A DNA stretch of 64,000 nt from Roseomonas populi (GCF_024594815.1 NZ_JANJOU010000014.1:33587-97586); one strand, 5' to 3'. Counted from the first letter of the stretch, positions 1 to 9,562 are shown. Notes: generated by a model not told the origin, from the letters alone. Translations and numbers: made by a program.

Positions 1-3000
1 GATGGCGTGGATACCGGCTATCCCGATATCGATTACCTCGCCCGTTATCCGGCGGACTACCCGATCGCCGGGCTGAGGAACCTGCCCATCCTCGCGATGC
101 GCGACGGAAACCAGCTGGTGCACGGCGACCTGGGCGCCATCATCACTGGCCCGGGCCGCGGCCGCTTCCCGGAGGGAACCTTCCTCAACAACCCGGTTCT
201 GGAGCCGAACCGGACCGTGCCGCAGGCAGCCTCGGCCGGCGGAACGGCGGAAACGCGCGACCGCCGCGACCCGTACCGTGAGTTCGTCATCCAGTTCCAC
301 GACGAGATGAAGTCCATCCAGGCCTTCGCCGAGTTCGAGGACGAGGAGCTGGGGCACACCCTGCACAGCGTCGGGGATGCCTTCGGCGTCAACTACGGCG
401 TCACGGGCGTGGGCGCGCAGATCCTGTCGAACCGCTTCGGCGTTGGCCCGACCGCGCAGTGCGCGGAGTGCAAGTACGAGGAGTTCTTCCTCACCTCCTG
501 GGCGGGCGGCGACCCCGCGCTTCTGGTCGACAACCCGGCCAACGCCCAGCTCGACAGCACCGGGCGGAGGCGCGATCCGAACGCGAGGCGCTCGGAGCGC
601 GCGCTTTACCCGGACGACCCCTCCAACGTTTTCAGCAGCTACCTGAACGACCGCGTGATCCTGCGGAACACGCACATCGGCAAGGAGCAGCACATCTTCC
701 ACCTGCACGCGCATCAGTGGCTCTACAACCCGGACGAGCCCGGCTCCTCCTACCTGGACAGCCAGCTGATCTCGCCGGGCTCTGGCTACACCTACGAGAT
801 CGCCTTCAATGGCTCGGGCAACCGCAACCAGACCGTGGGCGACAGCATCTTCCACTGCCACCTCTACCCGCACTTCGCCCAGGGCATGTGGGGGATGTGG
901 CGCGTGCACGACACCTTCGAGCGCGGCACCGAGCTGGACAGCCGGGGCGTCGCGCTGCCGACCGCGCGGGCGCTCCCGGACGGCGAGATCCTCGCCGGGA
1001 CCGCGATTCCCGCGATCGTGCCGATCCCCACCATGGCCCTTGCGCCGCTGCCGGCGCCGGTGCGCATCGCGAACGGCCAGGCGGTCTTCGACGGGGCCCC
1101 GGCTGGCTCCGAGCAGGGCAATCCCGGCTACCCGTTCTTCATCGCGGGGCAGGCCGGCCACCGCCCGCCGCAGGCCCCACTCGACCTCGTGCATGATGGC
1201 GGCCTGCGCCGGCATGTCGTGGTGGGCGGCGGCGCGACGGCGCAACTGGATCGTTTGGACCTGGACAAGGTGAGCGACCGGCTCGAGATCCGCTGGCTCA
1301 GCCAGGACGGCGAGCCCGTCGAGCGGGCCGCGATGGCGTTCCACGCGCAGCGCGCCCACCCGAGCTACGCCCTCACGGGCGAGGGCGGGGGCACGCGCCG
1401 CAACTTCATCACCAACGGCCGCCCCCCAGCGCCTGGCGCGCCCTTCGCCGATCCCTGCGTGCTCGACAACGGGGATCCTGCGCCGGGCGCCAGCAACCCG
1501 CGCCGGTACAAGGTGGCGGCACATCAGGTCGATCTGGTGATGAACCGCGTGGGCTGGCACTTCAGCCAGGGCCGCATCCTCTCGCTCTGGGACGACGTCA
1601 TGCCGACCCAGAACCGGCAGCGGGCCCCCGAGCCCCTGGTGATGCGCGCCAACTCCGGTGATTGCGTCGAGGTTCACCACACCAACCTGATACCCAGCGT
1701 CAGCGAAGTGGACGACTTCCAGGTGCGCACGCCGACGGACGTCGTCGGGCAGCACATCCACCTTGTGAAGTTCGACGTGACGAGCGCCGACGGCTCGGGC
1801 AATGGCTGGAACTACGAGGACGGCACGCTGGCGCCGGCTGAGGTGCGGGAGCGTATCCACGCCATCCGCACGAACTACAACTGCGCCGATGGCGTCACCT
1901 CGGCCTTCTGCCCGACGGCGGTGGTGCACCCCTTCTTCCCGGCCGCTGGCCCCCCCCAGTCCCGCGATAATCCCAACGACCCCAACGATCCCAACAACGC
2001 CCGTCGTAACTGGGTGGGCGCGCAGACAACGGTGCAGCGGTGGTACGCGGATCCCATCGTGAACCAGAACGGAAAGGACAACACGCTCCGCACCGTCTTC
2101 ACGCACGATCACTTCGGTCCTTCCACGCACCAGCAGAACGGTCTCTACGCCGCACTGGTGGTCGCGCCGACGGGCACGACCTGGACGCATCCCGAGACCG
2201 GGGCCGCGCTGAATCAGCGGGGCACCCGCGAGGATGGCGGCCCGACCAGCTGGATGGCGAACGTCCGCACCCCCGACCCGAAGGACTCCTACCGTGAGTT
2301 CGTCCTCCAGGTGGCGGACTTCGCGAGCGCCTATGAGGCGGGCGGCGGCAGCACCGGCCCGGATCCCGCGCGGGCCATCAACCCGCCCGCGCGCTCTCGC
2401 GTTGGGCTGCCCTTCCTGCAGCTTCGGGAGAACGACTGCCCGGGCGGCGGGCCGGCGCCCTGCCCGGAGGCGGTCTCGGCCGCGGATACCGGGACCTTCC
2501 TGCTGAACTACCGGAACGAGCCGCTGTCGCTGCGCCTCTACAACCCGAACACCCAGTCCCAGGCCGCAGGCAAGGCGGGCGACCCCTCCTACGCCTTCCG
2601 GTCCGACGTCACCCGGGCCATGACGCAGTTCAACAGCCAGCCCAACATCTACCCGCCGCTGACCGCCGGCCTGGCGGAGGGCGATCCCTGGACCCCCATG
2701 CTGCGCGCCTATCGGCGGGACCGGGTCCAGGTGCGGATGATGGTGGGCGCGCATGAGGAAGGGCACGTCATCCAGTTCAGCGGGCTGCGCTGGCTGATGA
2801 ACCAGAACGACCCCAACTCGGGCTGGCGCTCCTCCCACATGCAGGCGATCTCCGAGCACTTCGAGTTCGACATGCCTATCGTCCCGCCCGAGGGCGATAT
2901 CGGGCCGCACACGGATCACCTCTACACCGCCGATGCCAGCGCCGACGGGTACTGGAACGGCGTGTGGGGCCTGCTGCGGGCCTATGAATCGCGCCGGGGC

Positions 3001-4521
3001 GACCTCAAGCCCCTGCCGAACAACATCCCTCCCGCGCCGCGTGCCCAGACGATCAGCACGGGTGAGACGGTGCAGCTCGGCACCACGGGAACGGTGCGCA
3101 ACCTGGCCAACTTCAACGGCGTCTGCCCGGCCGACGCGCCCGTGCGGCGTTACGCGGTCTCGGCCGTGGCGGCGAGCAGTGCGATCGGCGCCTCCGGCAT
3201 CGTCTACAACAACCGTGCGGGCAACTACGCGGCCCAGCGCGGGCCGATCACGGACCCGACCGGGGCGCTCTACGTGCTCGACAGTGACCTCACCAACGGC
3301 AAGCTGAAGCCTGACGTTCCGGTGGAGCCGCTGCTGCTGCGCGCCAATGCCGGCGACTGCATCGAGGTGACCCTGACCAACCGTCTGCCCACGAACTGGG
3401 CCGCCCAGGTCGTGTCCGCAGCGAACCAGGGCTTCAACGGCTTCCCGATGCTGGTCGAGCGGTTCAATGCCAACCAGGTGCGGCCGTCGATGGAGGTGGG
3501 CCTCAACCCCCAGCTCCTCGCGACCGACATCACCCGGAGTGACGGCCAGAACATCGGCTCCAACCGGGTTCCGCCCCGGGCGGTCCGGCCGGTGAACCAG
3601 ACCGTGGCGGTAGGGGAGAGCACGACTTACCGGTGGTATGCCGGCCTGCTGACCATGGACCCCACCAACAACCTGATCGCGACTCCAATCGAGTTCGGGG
3701 CGCTGAACCTCATGCCGTCGGACCGGCTGCGCCATAGCGGCAAGGGCCTGATCGCCGGCATGGTCATCCTGCCCCAGGGCTCCAGCTGGGCCACGGATGC
3801 GAACACGCGCATGGCCGCCACCGTCACCATGCCCGGCGGGCGGCAGTTCCGTGACCTCGTCCTGATGTTCCAGAACGACCTGAACCTGCGGGCCAGCAAC
3901 AAGCCTGTCTGCCCGGTTGGCGCAGGCGAGCCGGACGTGGAGTTCGGGGATGCGGGCGCTCCGCAGAGCGTGCGGACGACCGGCTGCAAGGGCCTCGACG
4001 ATGCCGAGGATTCGGGCAATGCCGGCCTGAACTACCGCGCGGAGCCCATGTGGCTGCGTGTCGGCCATGCCCCCGGCGAGAACTTCGAGATCACGCGCCG
4101 GCTGAACTTCAACAACGCCCTGTCCAACACCCGCGTGGGTGGTGCGGATCCGGTCACGCCGATCTTCACCGCCAAGGCCGGGCAGGAGCTCCGCTTCCGG
4201 CTGCTGCAGCCGGGCGGCCACCCGCGGCCGGGCACCTTCACGCTGCACGGCCACAACTGGTCCATGTCGCCCTACACCTCCGGCTCCTCAGCACAGGGCA
4301 TCGTGCCCTCGCAGCGGATCGAAGGCGTCCGGACGCAGCAGGACTACCGCCCCTCGCCGGCCACGGGCAGCCGTGACGCGATCGGGCCGGCGATGCACTA
4401 CAACGTCGTGATCGAGAAGGCGGGCGGCCCCAGCCTGGTCACCGGAGACTACCTGTTCCGGAACCAGTCCCCCGACGTCTTCGACAACGGCGTCTGGGGC
4501 ATCCTGCGGGTGACGCCGTGA
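1..4521 (+). CDS. Very large multi-cupredoxin multicopper oxidase, 5' end outside window (MnxG/MofA-type candidate)
   Basis: The reading frame is open through the left edge, so the true start lies upstream; 1,504 codons follow the first GTG at 7. Residue numbers here count from that GTG. Motifs: HxxHLHAH at 229-236; HCHLYPH plus GM at 283-294, which supplies type 1 ligands C284, H289 and M294 and type 3 histidines; QHIH at 582-585; THDH at 699-702 followed by QQNGLY. These are the four classic copper motifs, but the L3/L4-like pair precedes the L1/L2-like pair. Degenerate copies (H916/H920, and HGH at 1414-1416) suggest further cupredoxin repeats. The size and the linked SCO and cytochrome genes recall bacterial Mn(II) oxidases. 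The substrate is inferred; a copper or iron oxidase is possible. The stop overlaps the alternative GTG of the next gene. Confidence 0.85.
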   Translation, partial: DGVDTGYPDIDYLARYPADYPIAGLRNLPILAMRDGNQLVHGDLGAIITGPGRGRFPEGTFLNNPVLEPNRTVPQAASAGGTAETRDRRDPYREFVIQFHDEMKSIQAFAEFEDEELGHTLHSVGDAFGVNYGVTGVGAQILSNRFGVGPTAQCAECKYEEFFLTSWAGGDPALLVDNPANAQLDSTGRRRDPNARRSERALYPDDPSNVFSSYLNDRVILRNTHIGKEQHIFHLHAHQWLYNPDEPGSSYLDSQLISPGSGYTYEIAFNGSGNRNQTVGDSIFHCHLYPHFAQGMWGMWRVHDTFERGTELDSRGVALPTARALPDGEILAGTAIPAIVPIPTMALAPLPAPVRIANGQAVFDGAPAGSEQGNPGYPFFIAGQAGHRPPQAPLDLVHDGGLRRHVVVGGGATAQLDRLDLDKVSDRLEIRWLSQDGEPVERAAMAFHAQRAHPSYALTGEGGGTRRNFITNGRPPAPGAPFADPCVLDNGDPAPGASNPRRYKVAAHQVDLVMNRVGWHFSQGRILSLWDDVMPTQNRQRAPEPLVMRANSGDCVEVHHTNLIPSVSEVDDFQVRTPTDVVGQHIHLVKFDVTSADGSGNGWNYEDGTLAPAEVRERIHAIRTNYNCADGVTSAFCPTAVVHPFFPAAGPPQSRDNPNDPNDPNNARRNWVGAQTTVQRWYADPIVNQNGKDNTLRTVFTHDHFGPSTHQQNGLYAALVVAPTGTTWTHPETGAALNQRGTREDGGPTSWMANVRTPDPKDSYREFVLQVADFASAYEAGGGSTGPDPARAINPPARSRVGLPFLQLRENDCPGGGPAPCPEAVSAADTGTFLLNYRNEPLSLRLYNPNTQSQAAGKAGDPSYAFRSDVTRAMTQFNSQPNIYPPLTAGLAEGDPWTPMLRAYRRDRVQVRMMVGAHEEGHVIQFSGLRWLMNQNDPNSGWRSSHMQAISEHFEFDMPIVPPEGDIGPHTDHLYTADASADGYWNGVWGLLRAYESRRGDLKPLPNNIPPAPRAQTISTGETVQLGTTGTVRNLANFNGVCPADAPVRRYAVSAVAASSAIGASGIVYNNRAGNYAAQRGPITDPTGALYVLDSDLTNGKLKPDVPVEPLLLRANAGDCIEVTLTNRLPTNWAAQVVSAANQGFNGFPMLVERFNANQVRPSMEVGLNPQLLATDITRSDGQNIGSNRVPPRAVRPVNQTVAVGESTTYRWYAGLLTMDPTNNLIATPIEFGALNLMPSDRLRHSGKGLIAGMVILPQGSSWATDANTRMAATVTMPGGRQFRDLVLMFQNDLNLRASNKPVCPVGAGEPDVEFGDAGAPQSVRTTGCKGLDDAEDSGNAGLNYRAEPMWLRVGHAPGENFEITRRLNFNNALSNTRVGGADPVTPIFTAKAGQELRFRLLQPGGHPRPGTFTLHGHNWSMSPYTSGSSAQGIVPSQRIEGVRTQQDYRPSPATGSRDAIGPAMHYNVVIEKAGGPSLVTGDYLFRNQSPDVFDNGVWGILRVTP

Positions 4522-4532
4522 GGAAGGGGCGC

Positions 4533-6425
4533 ATGGATAGGGAAGCGCCGGCCCTGCTGCCGGCGCGCTCCCGGCGGTCCAGGACGGGGGGCGGGCTTCT
4601 GCCCGCCCTCCTCGCCCTGGCGGCGGGGGGTGCCTCGGCGGCGGAGGTTCCCGCCGTCGTGGCGTCTCACAGCGCCGCGGGCCTCGAACTGAAGCTGGAG
4701 GTTCGCCCGGCGGGCGGCCCGTCCCTCCGGCCCGGAGAGCCGGCGGTCGTGGCCCTGAACTTCACCTCCGAAGGCGGCGGCCCCGCCCGAGGGCTGAAGC
4801 CGGCCGCCTGGGCCCAGCGCGAGAGCAACCGCCCACTCGAATGCCGCGAGCGGGTGCGGACCCTCATCGAGAACCGGCTCGGGCGCAGGGCCGACGTGGA
4901 CCTGAATGCCTGGCACATCGCCTATGCCAGCGATTCCGGCGCGGTCCAGGTGCTCGACCCCGTGGGCGGGACCTCGCGCACGCGGTCGCTCGCCGTGATC
5001 AACCTGCGGGCGCGCCCGGGTGGCTGGGCCGAGGACCAGGCCCGTGACGCGCTCTTCGTCGCCCTGCCCGATACTGGCGAGGTCGTGGAGATCGACACGA
5101 TGCGCTGGCGGGAGCGCCGCCGCCTCGCCGTGGGGGGGCGGCCGGCCCGCATGGCGCTGGATCCGGATGGCGTGCGCCTCTGGGTCGGCCAGGACGGCGC
5201 GGAAGGCACAAGCAACGAGGTGGTGGCGGTGGACCGGCAGTCCGGTTCCGTCGTCGCGCGGCTGCCGGCGGGCCCCGGGCCCCACGCGATCGCATCCGCG
5301 GGGACCGGCCGCGCGGCGGTCGCCTCCTCCGCCGGCGTCTCCCTGCTGCGGGAGGGCTCCTCCGAACCGCTACCGCAGCTCGGCGGCGGGTTCAGCGACA
5401 TGATCTTCTCCTCCCTCGCGGACGCCATGCTGCTGCTCGACCCCCGCGAGGGCCGCGTCCTCGCCCTCGGGCAGGACGGAGGCGTCGTCGGCCTCTGGCC
5501 CGTGGCGCCGGGCGCGGCGGGGCTGTTCCTGGAGCCGGCCGGGCGCCTCCTCTTCGTCCCGGAGCCCGGCGAGGCGCGGGTCACGGTCATCGACCTGGCG
5601 CGCGGCGCCGTCGCCCACCGCGTGCCGCTGGGCGGCGCGCCGCTCAGCGTGGGCTTCAGCGGCACCCAGGCCTACGTCCAGTCGGAGGCCGGCGCGACGG
5701 TGTCCCTCGTCGCGCTCGGCAGCCTCGTGGAGGCCGGCACGCCGGCGGTGACGAGCATCGCCGCGGGCGAGAGCGGCCTGGTCGCGGGCGAGGCTCTCGG
5801 GCCCATGGTCGCCTCGGGCCCCGGCGGGGCGGCGATGCTGATCGCCGCGCCGAACGAGCGGGTGGTGCACTACTACATGGAGGGCATGGCGGCGCCGGCC
5901 GGCGTCATCCGCGTCCCGCAGGGCCGCCCGCTGGCCATCACCGCCGTGGACCACGCGCTGCGCGAGACGGCGCCGGGCCGCTACGAGACCCAGGCCATCT
6001 TCCCGGTGGGTGGGCGCTACGTGCTGCCGGTGATGGTGCAGGGCGGCGGCTTCCTGCACTGCTTCAGCATCGACCTGGGCGGCGAGGAGGGGCTGCCGCT
6101 GAGCAAGCGCCTGCGCCTGGAACTCGAGGAACCGGCCGGGCGCGCGCTGCACGCCGGCGCACCCGCCCCGCTCCGCATGCGCCTGCGCGGGCCGTCGGAC
6201 AACGGGCAGTGGCGCGAGGCGGGGGACCTCACGGTGCGCGTCGTGCAGCTCGCCGGGCACTGGCAGACCTCGGTGCCGCTCCGGCCCCTCGGCGACGGGC
6301 TCTACGAGGCCGAGGCAGTGGCCCCGCCGGAGGCCGGGACCGTGAACCTCTACGTCGAATCCCCTTCCCTCGGGCTCGAGCCCGGAACCCTCCCCCACAT
6401 CATGCTCCAGGCGGAGTCCCCATGA
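4533..6425 (+). CDS. Secreted YVTN/cytochrome-D1-type beta-propeller protein
   Basis: About 630 residues with an arginine-rich N-terminus, a hydrophobic stretch and an Ala-x-Ala signal-peptidase site near residue 35, so it is probably exported. The middle shows repeated beta-propeller blades of the YVTN/haem-d1 type (for example VVEIDTMRW, VVAVDRQSG, VTVIDLARG). The C-terminus looks like an immunoglobulin-like beta-sandwich. There is no CxxCH haem motif. The ATG at 4533 has a strong AGGAAGGGG upstream. A GTG at 4518 overlapping the previous stop is the alternative start and would couple it to the oxidase. Its place between the oxidase and the SCO genes suggests a periplasmic or extracellular partner or scaffold; the biochemical role is unknown. 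Confidence 0.75.
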   Translation: MDREAPALLPARSRRSRTGGGLLPALLALAAGGASAAEVPAVVASHSAAGLELKLEVRPAGGPSLRPGEPAVVALNFTSEGGGPARGLKPAAWAQRESNRPLECRERVRTLIENRLGRRADVDLNAWHIAYASDSGAVQVLDPVGGTSRTRSLAVINLRARPGGWAEDQARDALFVALPDTGEVVEIDTMRWRERRRLAVGGRPARMALDPDGVRLWVGQDGAEGTSNEVVAVDRQSGSVVARLPAGPGPHAIASAGTGRAAVASSAGVSLLREGSSEPLPQLGGGFSDMIFSSLADAMLLLDPREGRVLALGQDGGVVGLWPVAPGAAGLFLEPAGRLLFVPEPGEARVTVIDLARGAVAHRVPLGGAPLSVGFSGTQAYVQSEAGATVSLVALGSLVEAGTPAVTSIAAGESGLVAGEALGPMVASGPGGAAMLIAAPNERVVHYYMEGMAAPAGVIRVPQGRPLAITAVDHALRETAPGRYETQAIFPVGGRYVLPVMVQGGGFLHCFSIDLGGEEGLPLSKRLRLELEEPAGRALHAGAPAPLRMRLRGPSDNGQWREAGDLTVRVVQLAGHWQTSVPLRPLGDGLYEAEAVAPPEAGTVNLYVESPSLGLEPGTLPHIMLQAESP

Positions 6426-7066
6426 GCCGATCCCTCATCCCCCTCGGGCGCCGCTCCGCGCTCGGCCTGCTGCTCGGCCTTGCCGCCGCGCGGGCAGCGG
6501 GCGCGGGCGAGGAGCACGCCCACGCCCACGCCCACGTCCACGCGGAGGCGGAGGCCGCGCCGCCCGGGAGCGCGGCCATCCGGCTGCGCCAGGGCATCCC
6601 CGACGCGCGCGTGACGGACTCGCACCGCCGGCGCCGGCGCCTCGTCTCCGAGGTCTTCGGCGGGCGGGTGGTCGCCATCGACTTCGTGCTGACGGATTGC
6701 GGCACCTTCTGCAGCGCCATCTCGGCCGCCATGGCCGGCGCGCAGGAGGCCCTCGGCCCGCGCCTGTCGCGCGAGGCGGGGCTGGTCAGCGTGGCGCTGG
6801 ACCCGTTCGGCGGCACGCCGGAGCAGCTGAACGAGTACGCGGCCCGCTTCGGGGCCGGTCCCGCCTGGAGCTTCGTCAACGTGCCGGAGACGCAGCTCGA
6901 CGAGGTGCTGCGCAGCCTCGGCGGCCCCATCGCCGGGGAGAGCCATTCCCCCATGGTCGTCGTGCTGGACCCGCTGCGGCGGGAGGTGCGCCGCCTCCTC
7001 GGCATTCCCTCGCCCGAAGCCATCGCAAACACCATCGAGGCCGCTCTGGCGGCAAGGAAGGCCTAG
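6422..7066 (+). CDS. SCO1/SenC-family copper thioredoxin with His-rich N-terminus
   Basis: 214 residues starting at an ATG that overlaps the previous stop (ATGA). A twin-arginine-like signal (GRRSALGLLL) is followed by a histidine-rich tract around residues 31-40 (HAHAHAHVHA) and a thioredoxin-fold domain. It has the SCO copper motif CxxxC (C93, C97) and the distal histidine H175 in SHSPMVVVLD. SCO proteins deliver copper to, or reduce cysteines in, copper oxidases. The His tract may be an extra metal reservoir. In this operon the obvious client is the giant multicopper oxidase rather than cytochrome oxidase, since no cox gene is visible. Confidence 0.85.
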   Translation: MSRSLIPLGRRSALGLLLGLAAARAAGAGEEHAHAHAHVHAEAEAAPPGSAAIRLRQGIPDARVTDSHRRRRRLVSEVFGGRVVAIDFVLTDCGTFCSAISAAMAGAQEALGPRLSREAGLVSVALDPFGGTPEQLNEYAARFGAGPAWSFVNVPETQLDEVLRSLGGPIAGESHSPMVVVLDPLRREVRRLLGIPSPEAIANTIEAALAARKA

Positions 7067-7067
7067 C

Positions 7068-7682
7068 GTGACCGACCGGATCCTCCGCCGGAATCTGCTC
7101 CTGGCAGCGCCCGCACTGGCCCTCGGCCTGCGCGCCGGGCGGGCGGCCGCGCTGGAGTGCGACCAGCGCGAGCGCGACTACTTCAGCAACCGCGTCCTGA
7201 CGAACCAGGAAGGCCAGCGCGTGCGGTTCTACGACGACGTGCTGCGCGGGCGCACCGTCCTGATCGGCTGGATCTTCACCAGCTGCCCGGATGCCTGCCC
7301 GCTCCTCGCCGCGCGCAGCCTCGCCATCGCCGACGCGGCGAAGGAGGCGGGCGCGCCGCCCCGGATCGTGCACCTCACCACCGATCCGCACCGCGACACG
7401 CCGGCGAAGCTCAAGGCCTGGGCCGCCCGCTTCGGCAACTACGAGGACTGGACCCTGCTGACCGGCGGCGCGGGCGACCTGCGCGACGTGGCGCAGCGGC
7501 TCGGGCAGGCCGTCGATGAGGCGCGCCCGGACCGCCACACCACGCTGATGCTCGCCGGCAATGTCGGGGCCCGCCGCTGGATGAAGCTGCGCCCCGATGT
7601 CCAGCCGCCGGCGGCGGCCGTGCAGCTGACGGACCTGGCCGCGGCGCCGCAGGTGGTGGACCCCACCACATGCGCGGGCTGA
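7068..7682 (+). CDS. Second SCO1/SenC-family copper thioredoxin
   Basis: 204 residues from a GTG one base after the preceding stop. It has an N-terminal signal peptide (RRNLLLAAPALALG), then a thioredoxin-fold domain with the CPDAC copper motif (C73, C77) in the context IFTSCPDACPLL, and a distal histidine, H157 (RHTTLML). All three SCO copper ligands are therefore present. It differs clearly from the SCO protein encoded just upstream, so the pair is not a recent duplication; one may act as copper chaperone and the other as disulfide reductase. It shares the operon with the multicopper oxidase and overlaps the next gene by 13 bases. Confidence 0.85.
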   Translation: MTDRILRRNLLLAAPALALGLRAGRAAALECDQRERDYFSNRVLTNQEGQRVRFYDDVLRGRTVLIGWIFTSCPDACPLLAARSLAIADAAKEAGAPPRIVHLTTDPHRDTPAKLKAWAARFGNYEDWTLLTGGAGDLRDVAQRLGQAVDEARPDRHTTLMLAGNVGARRWMKLRPDVQPPAAAVQLTDLAAAPQVVDPTTCAG

Positions 7683-9100
7683 CCGCCCTCTCCCTGCTGC
7701 TCCTGCCCCTGGCCGGAGCGGTGCAGGCCGGCCCTGTCGAGGACGGGGAGGCGCTGTTCACCCGTGGCGCACGCCCCGGCGCGCCGCCGCCGCAGGTGAC
7801 GACGGCGGGCGGGACCGTGCTGCCCGCGACCGCCCTGCCCTGTGCCGGCTGCCATGGCCGGGACGGGGGCGGCGGCCAGGCCGAGGCCGGCCTGCGCCCC
7901 CCGCCGATCGTCTGGTCGGCCCTATCCCGGCCGGCATCCCTGCGCCCGTCCTATGACGAGCCGCTGCTGCTGCGGGCCGTGGTGCAGGGAACGGCCGCGG
8001 GCGGCCGCACGCTCGATGCGGTCATGCCCCGCTACGGGCTGAGCCTTGAGGACGGGCGGGCGCTCGCGGCCTATCTGAGGGCGCTGGACGGGATCGCCGT
8101 CCCCGGCGTCGAGGAGCGGAGCCTGCGCGTCGCCCTGCTGCTGCCGCCCGGCCGGCCCGGCGAGGCCTTCGCCGCGGCCTTCGAGGCGGCCCTGGAGGGC
8201 GCGGCGCCCGACGGCGTGTTCGGCCGGCGCGTCACCGTCGTCCGGGCCGCCGCCGCGCGGGCGCGCGACGCCTCGGAGGAGGCGCGCCGCCTGCTCGACG
8301 CCGGCGTGCTCGCCCTTGTCTCCGCGCTGCCGGGCGGCGTGAACGAGGATGTGCTGTCCATCGCGGCCGCGGAGCGCGTGCCCGTCCTGTCCGCGCGCGC
8401 GGGCCTGGCCAGGCCGGGCGGGAGCTTCGCCCTGCTCCCCGGGGCGGCCGAGGAGGCCATCGCGCTGCTGCGCCAGGCCGGGGATCCCGGCAAGGCCCTC
8501 ATCGTCGCGGGCGACGGCGCGGCGGAGCGCCGGCTGGCCGCGAGCATCGCTGACCGCGTCGGCGACCTGGGCGAAGCCGTTCCGCCGATCGGGTCGGTGC
8601 ACGACCTGCCGCGGCGCGCGGAAGGCGCCTCCGCGGTCCTGCTGCTCCTCGGGCCGGACAGCCTGCCGGAGGCGGCAGCCCTGTTGCGGGGGCAGAACAT
8701 GCCGCTGCTCGTGCCGGGCGCGGTGGGCGGCAGCGCGGCGCAGGCCGCGGCCGCGGCCCTGGGGCGCCCGGTCCTGGCCGGCTTCGGCGTGCCGCCGGAG
8801 GAGGGCGAAGGCATGTCCAGAACCCGCTTCGCCGCGAGCGGCGCGGCCTCGAGCGGCCTGACGGGCCGCCTCGGCCACGCGGCGGGCGAGGTCCTCGTCG
8901 AAGCGCTGCGCCGGGCCGGCCGCCGCCTCACCAGGGAGCGGCTGGTGGCGGCCTTCGCGGCCGAGCCGTTCGAGCCGGGCTCACTGCCGCAGATCCGGCT
9001 CGTGAACGGTGCCCGGCCCCGGGCGGAAAGAATTCTGGTGGTGCGTATCGATGGCGAAGGTTCGGTTCTCCGTGCGTCTGACAACAAAGCTGCGGAATAG
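7670..9100 (+). CDS. Cytochrome c fused to a periplasmic binding-protein-like domain
   Basis: 476 residues with an N-terminal signal peptide. Residues 20-140 form a small cytochrome c: haem motif CAGCH (C58, C61, H62) and a likely axial methionine M119 in VMPRYGLSLEDG. Residues about 150-470 resemble a type I periplasmic binding protein of the branched-chain amino-acid receptor class (VALLLPPGRPGEAF start, VPVLSARAG, alternating Rossmann-like strands). No ABC permease is nearby, so the binding-protein part probably senses, binds or docks rather than imports. The cytochrome could accept electrons from the oxidase system or a reduced metal. The start overlaps the SCO gene by 13 bases. Confidence 0.8.
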   Translation: MRGLTALSLLLLPLAGAVQAGPVEDGEALFTRGARPGAPPPQVTTAGGTVLPATALPCAGCHGRDGGGGQAEAGLRPPPIVWSALSRPASLRPSYDEPLLLRAVVQGTAAGGRTLDAVMPRYGLSLEDGRALAAYLRALDGIAVPGVEERSLRVALLLPPGRPGEAFAAAFEAALEGAAPDGVFGRRVTVVRAAAARARDASEEARRLLDAGVLALVSALPGGVNEDVLSIAAAERVPVLSARAGLARPGGSFALLPGAAEEAIALLRQAGDPGKALIVAGDGAAERRLAASIADRVGDLGEAVPPIGSVHDLPRRAEGASAVLLLLGPDSLPEAAALLRGQNMPLLVPGAVGGSAAQAAAAALGRPVLAGFGVPPEEGEGMSRTRFAASGAASSGLTGRLGHAAGEVLVEALRRAGRRLTRERLVAAFAAEPFEPGSLPQIRLVNGARPRAERILVVRIDGEGSVLRASDNKAAE

Positions 9101-9110
9101 GGAGGCGAAG

Positions 9111-9557
9111 GTGCGCGTTCTGGGTGTGCGTGGAGGATCGGGGTGGCTTGCCAGGCGGCCCGGCTTCACGCTCGTAGAGTTGCTCGTGGTCCTGGTCATC
9201 CTCGGCCTGCTGGCTGCCGTCGCGGCGCCCCAGGCGATGCGCTATCTCGGCGGCGCGAAGCACGATGCGGCGAAGCTGCAGCTGCAAGGCCTGATGACGG
9301 CGATCGACCTGTATCGCCTCGATGTCGGCCGCTACCCCTCGCGCGAGGAAGGGCTGGGCGCGCTGATGCAGGCGCCGTCGGGCGCGCCGCGCTGGAACGG
9401 CCCCTACGTGCGCAAGGCCGACCAGCTGCTGGACCCCTGGAGCCGCCCCTACCGCTACCGCGCCCCCGGCGAGCACGGGCCCTACGACCTCTTCACCCTC
9501 GGCTCCGACGACCGCGCGGGCGGCAGCGGTGAAGATTCGGACGTGACGAGCTGGTAG
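9111..9557 (+). CDS. gspG: Type II secretion major pseudopilin GspG
   Basis: 148 residues. I chose the GTG at 9111 because GGAGG lies just upstream and it gives a normal short leader. The prepilin peptidase site is RRPG|FTLVE, with cleavage after G18 and the conserved E23 at position +5, followed by a hydrophobic helix. The C-terminus carries the GspG hallmark region (DPWSRPYRYRAPGEHGPYD, then LGSDD and GEDSDVTSW) that forms the calcium site. GspG is the main subunit of the pseudopilus that pushes folded substrates through the outer membrane. It begins the secretion segment of the operon, 10 bases after the cytochrome gene. Confidence 0.95.
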   Translation: MRVLGVRGGSGWLARRPGFTLVELLVVLVILGLLAAVAAPQAMRYLGGAKHDAAKLQLQGLMTAIDLYRLDVGRYPSREEGLGALMQAPSGAPRWNGPYVRKADQLLDPWSRPYRYRAPGEHGPYDLFTLGSDDRAGGSGEDSDVTSW

Positions 9558-9562
9558 CCGCC

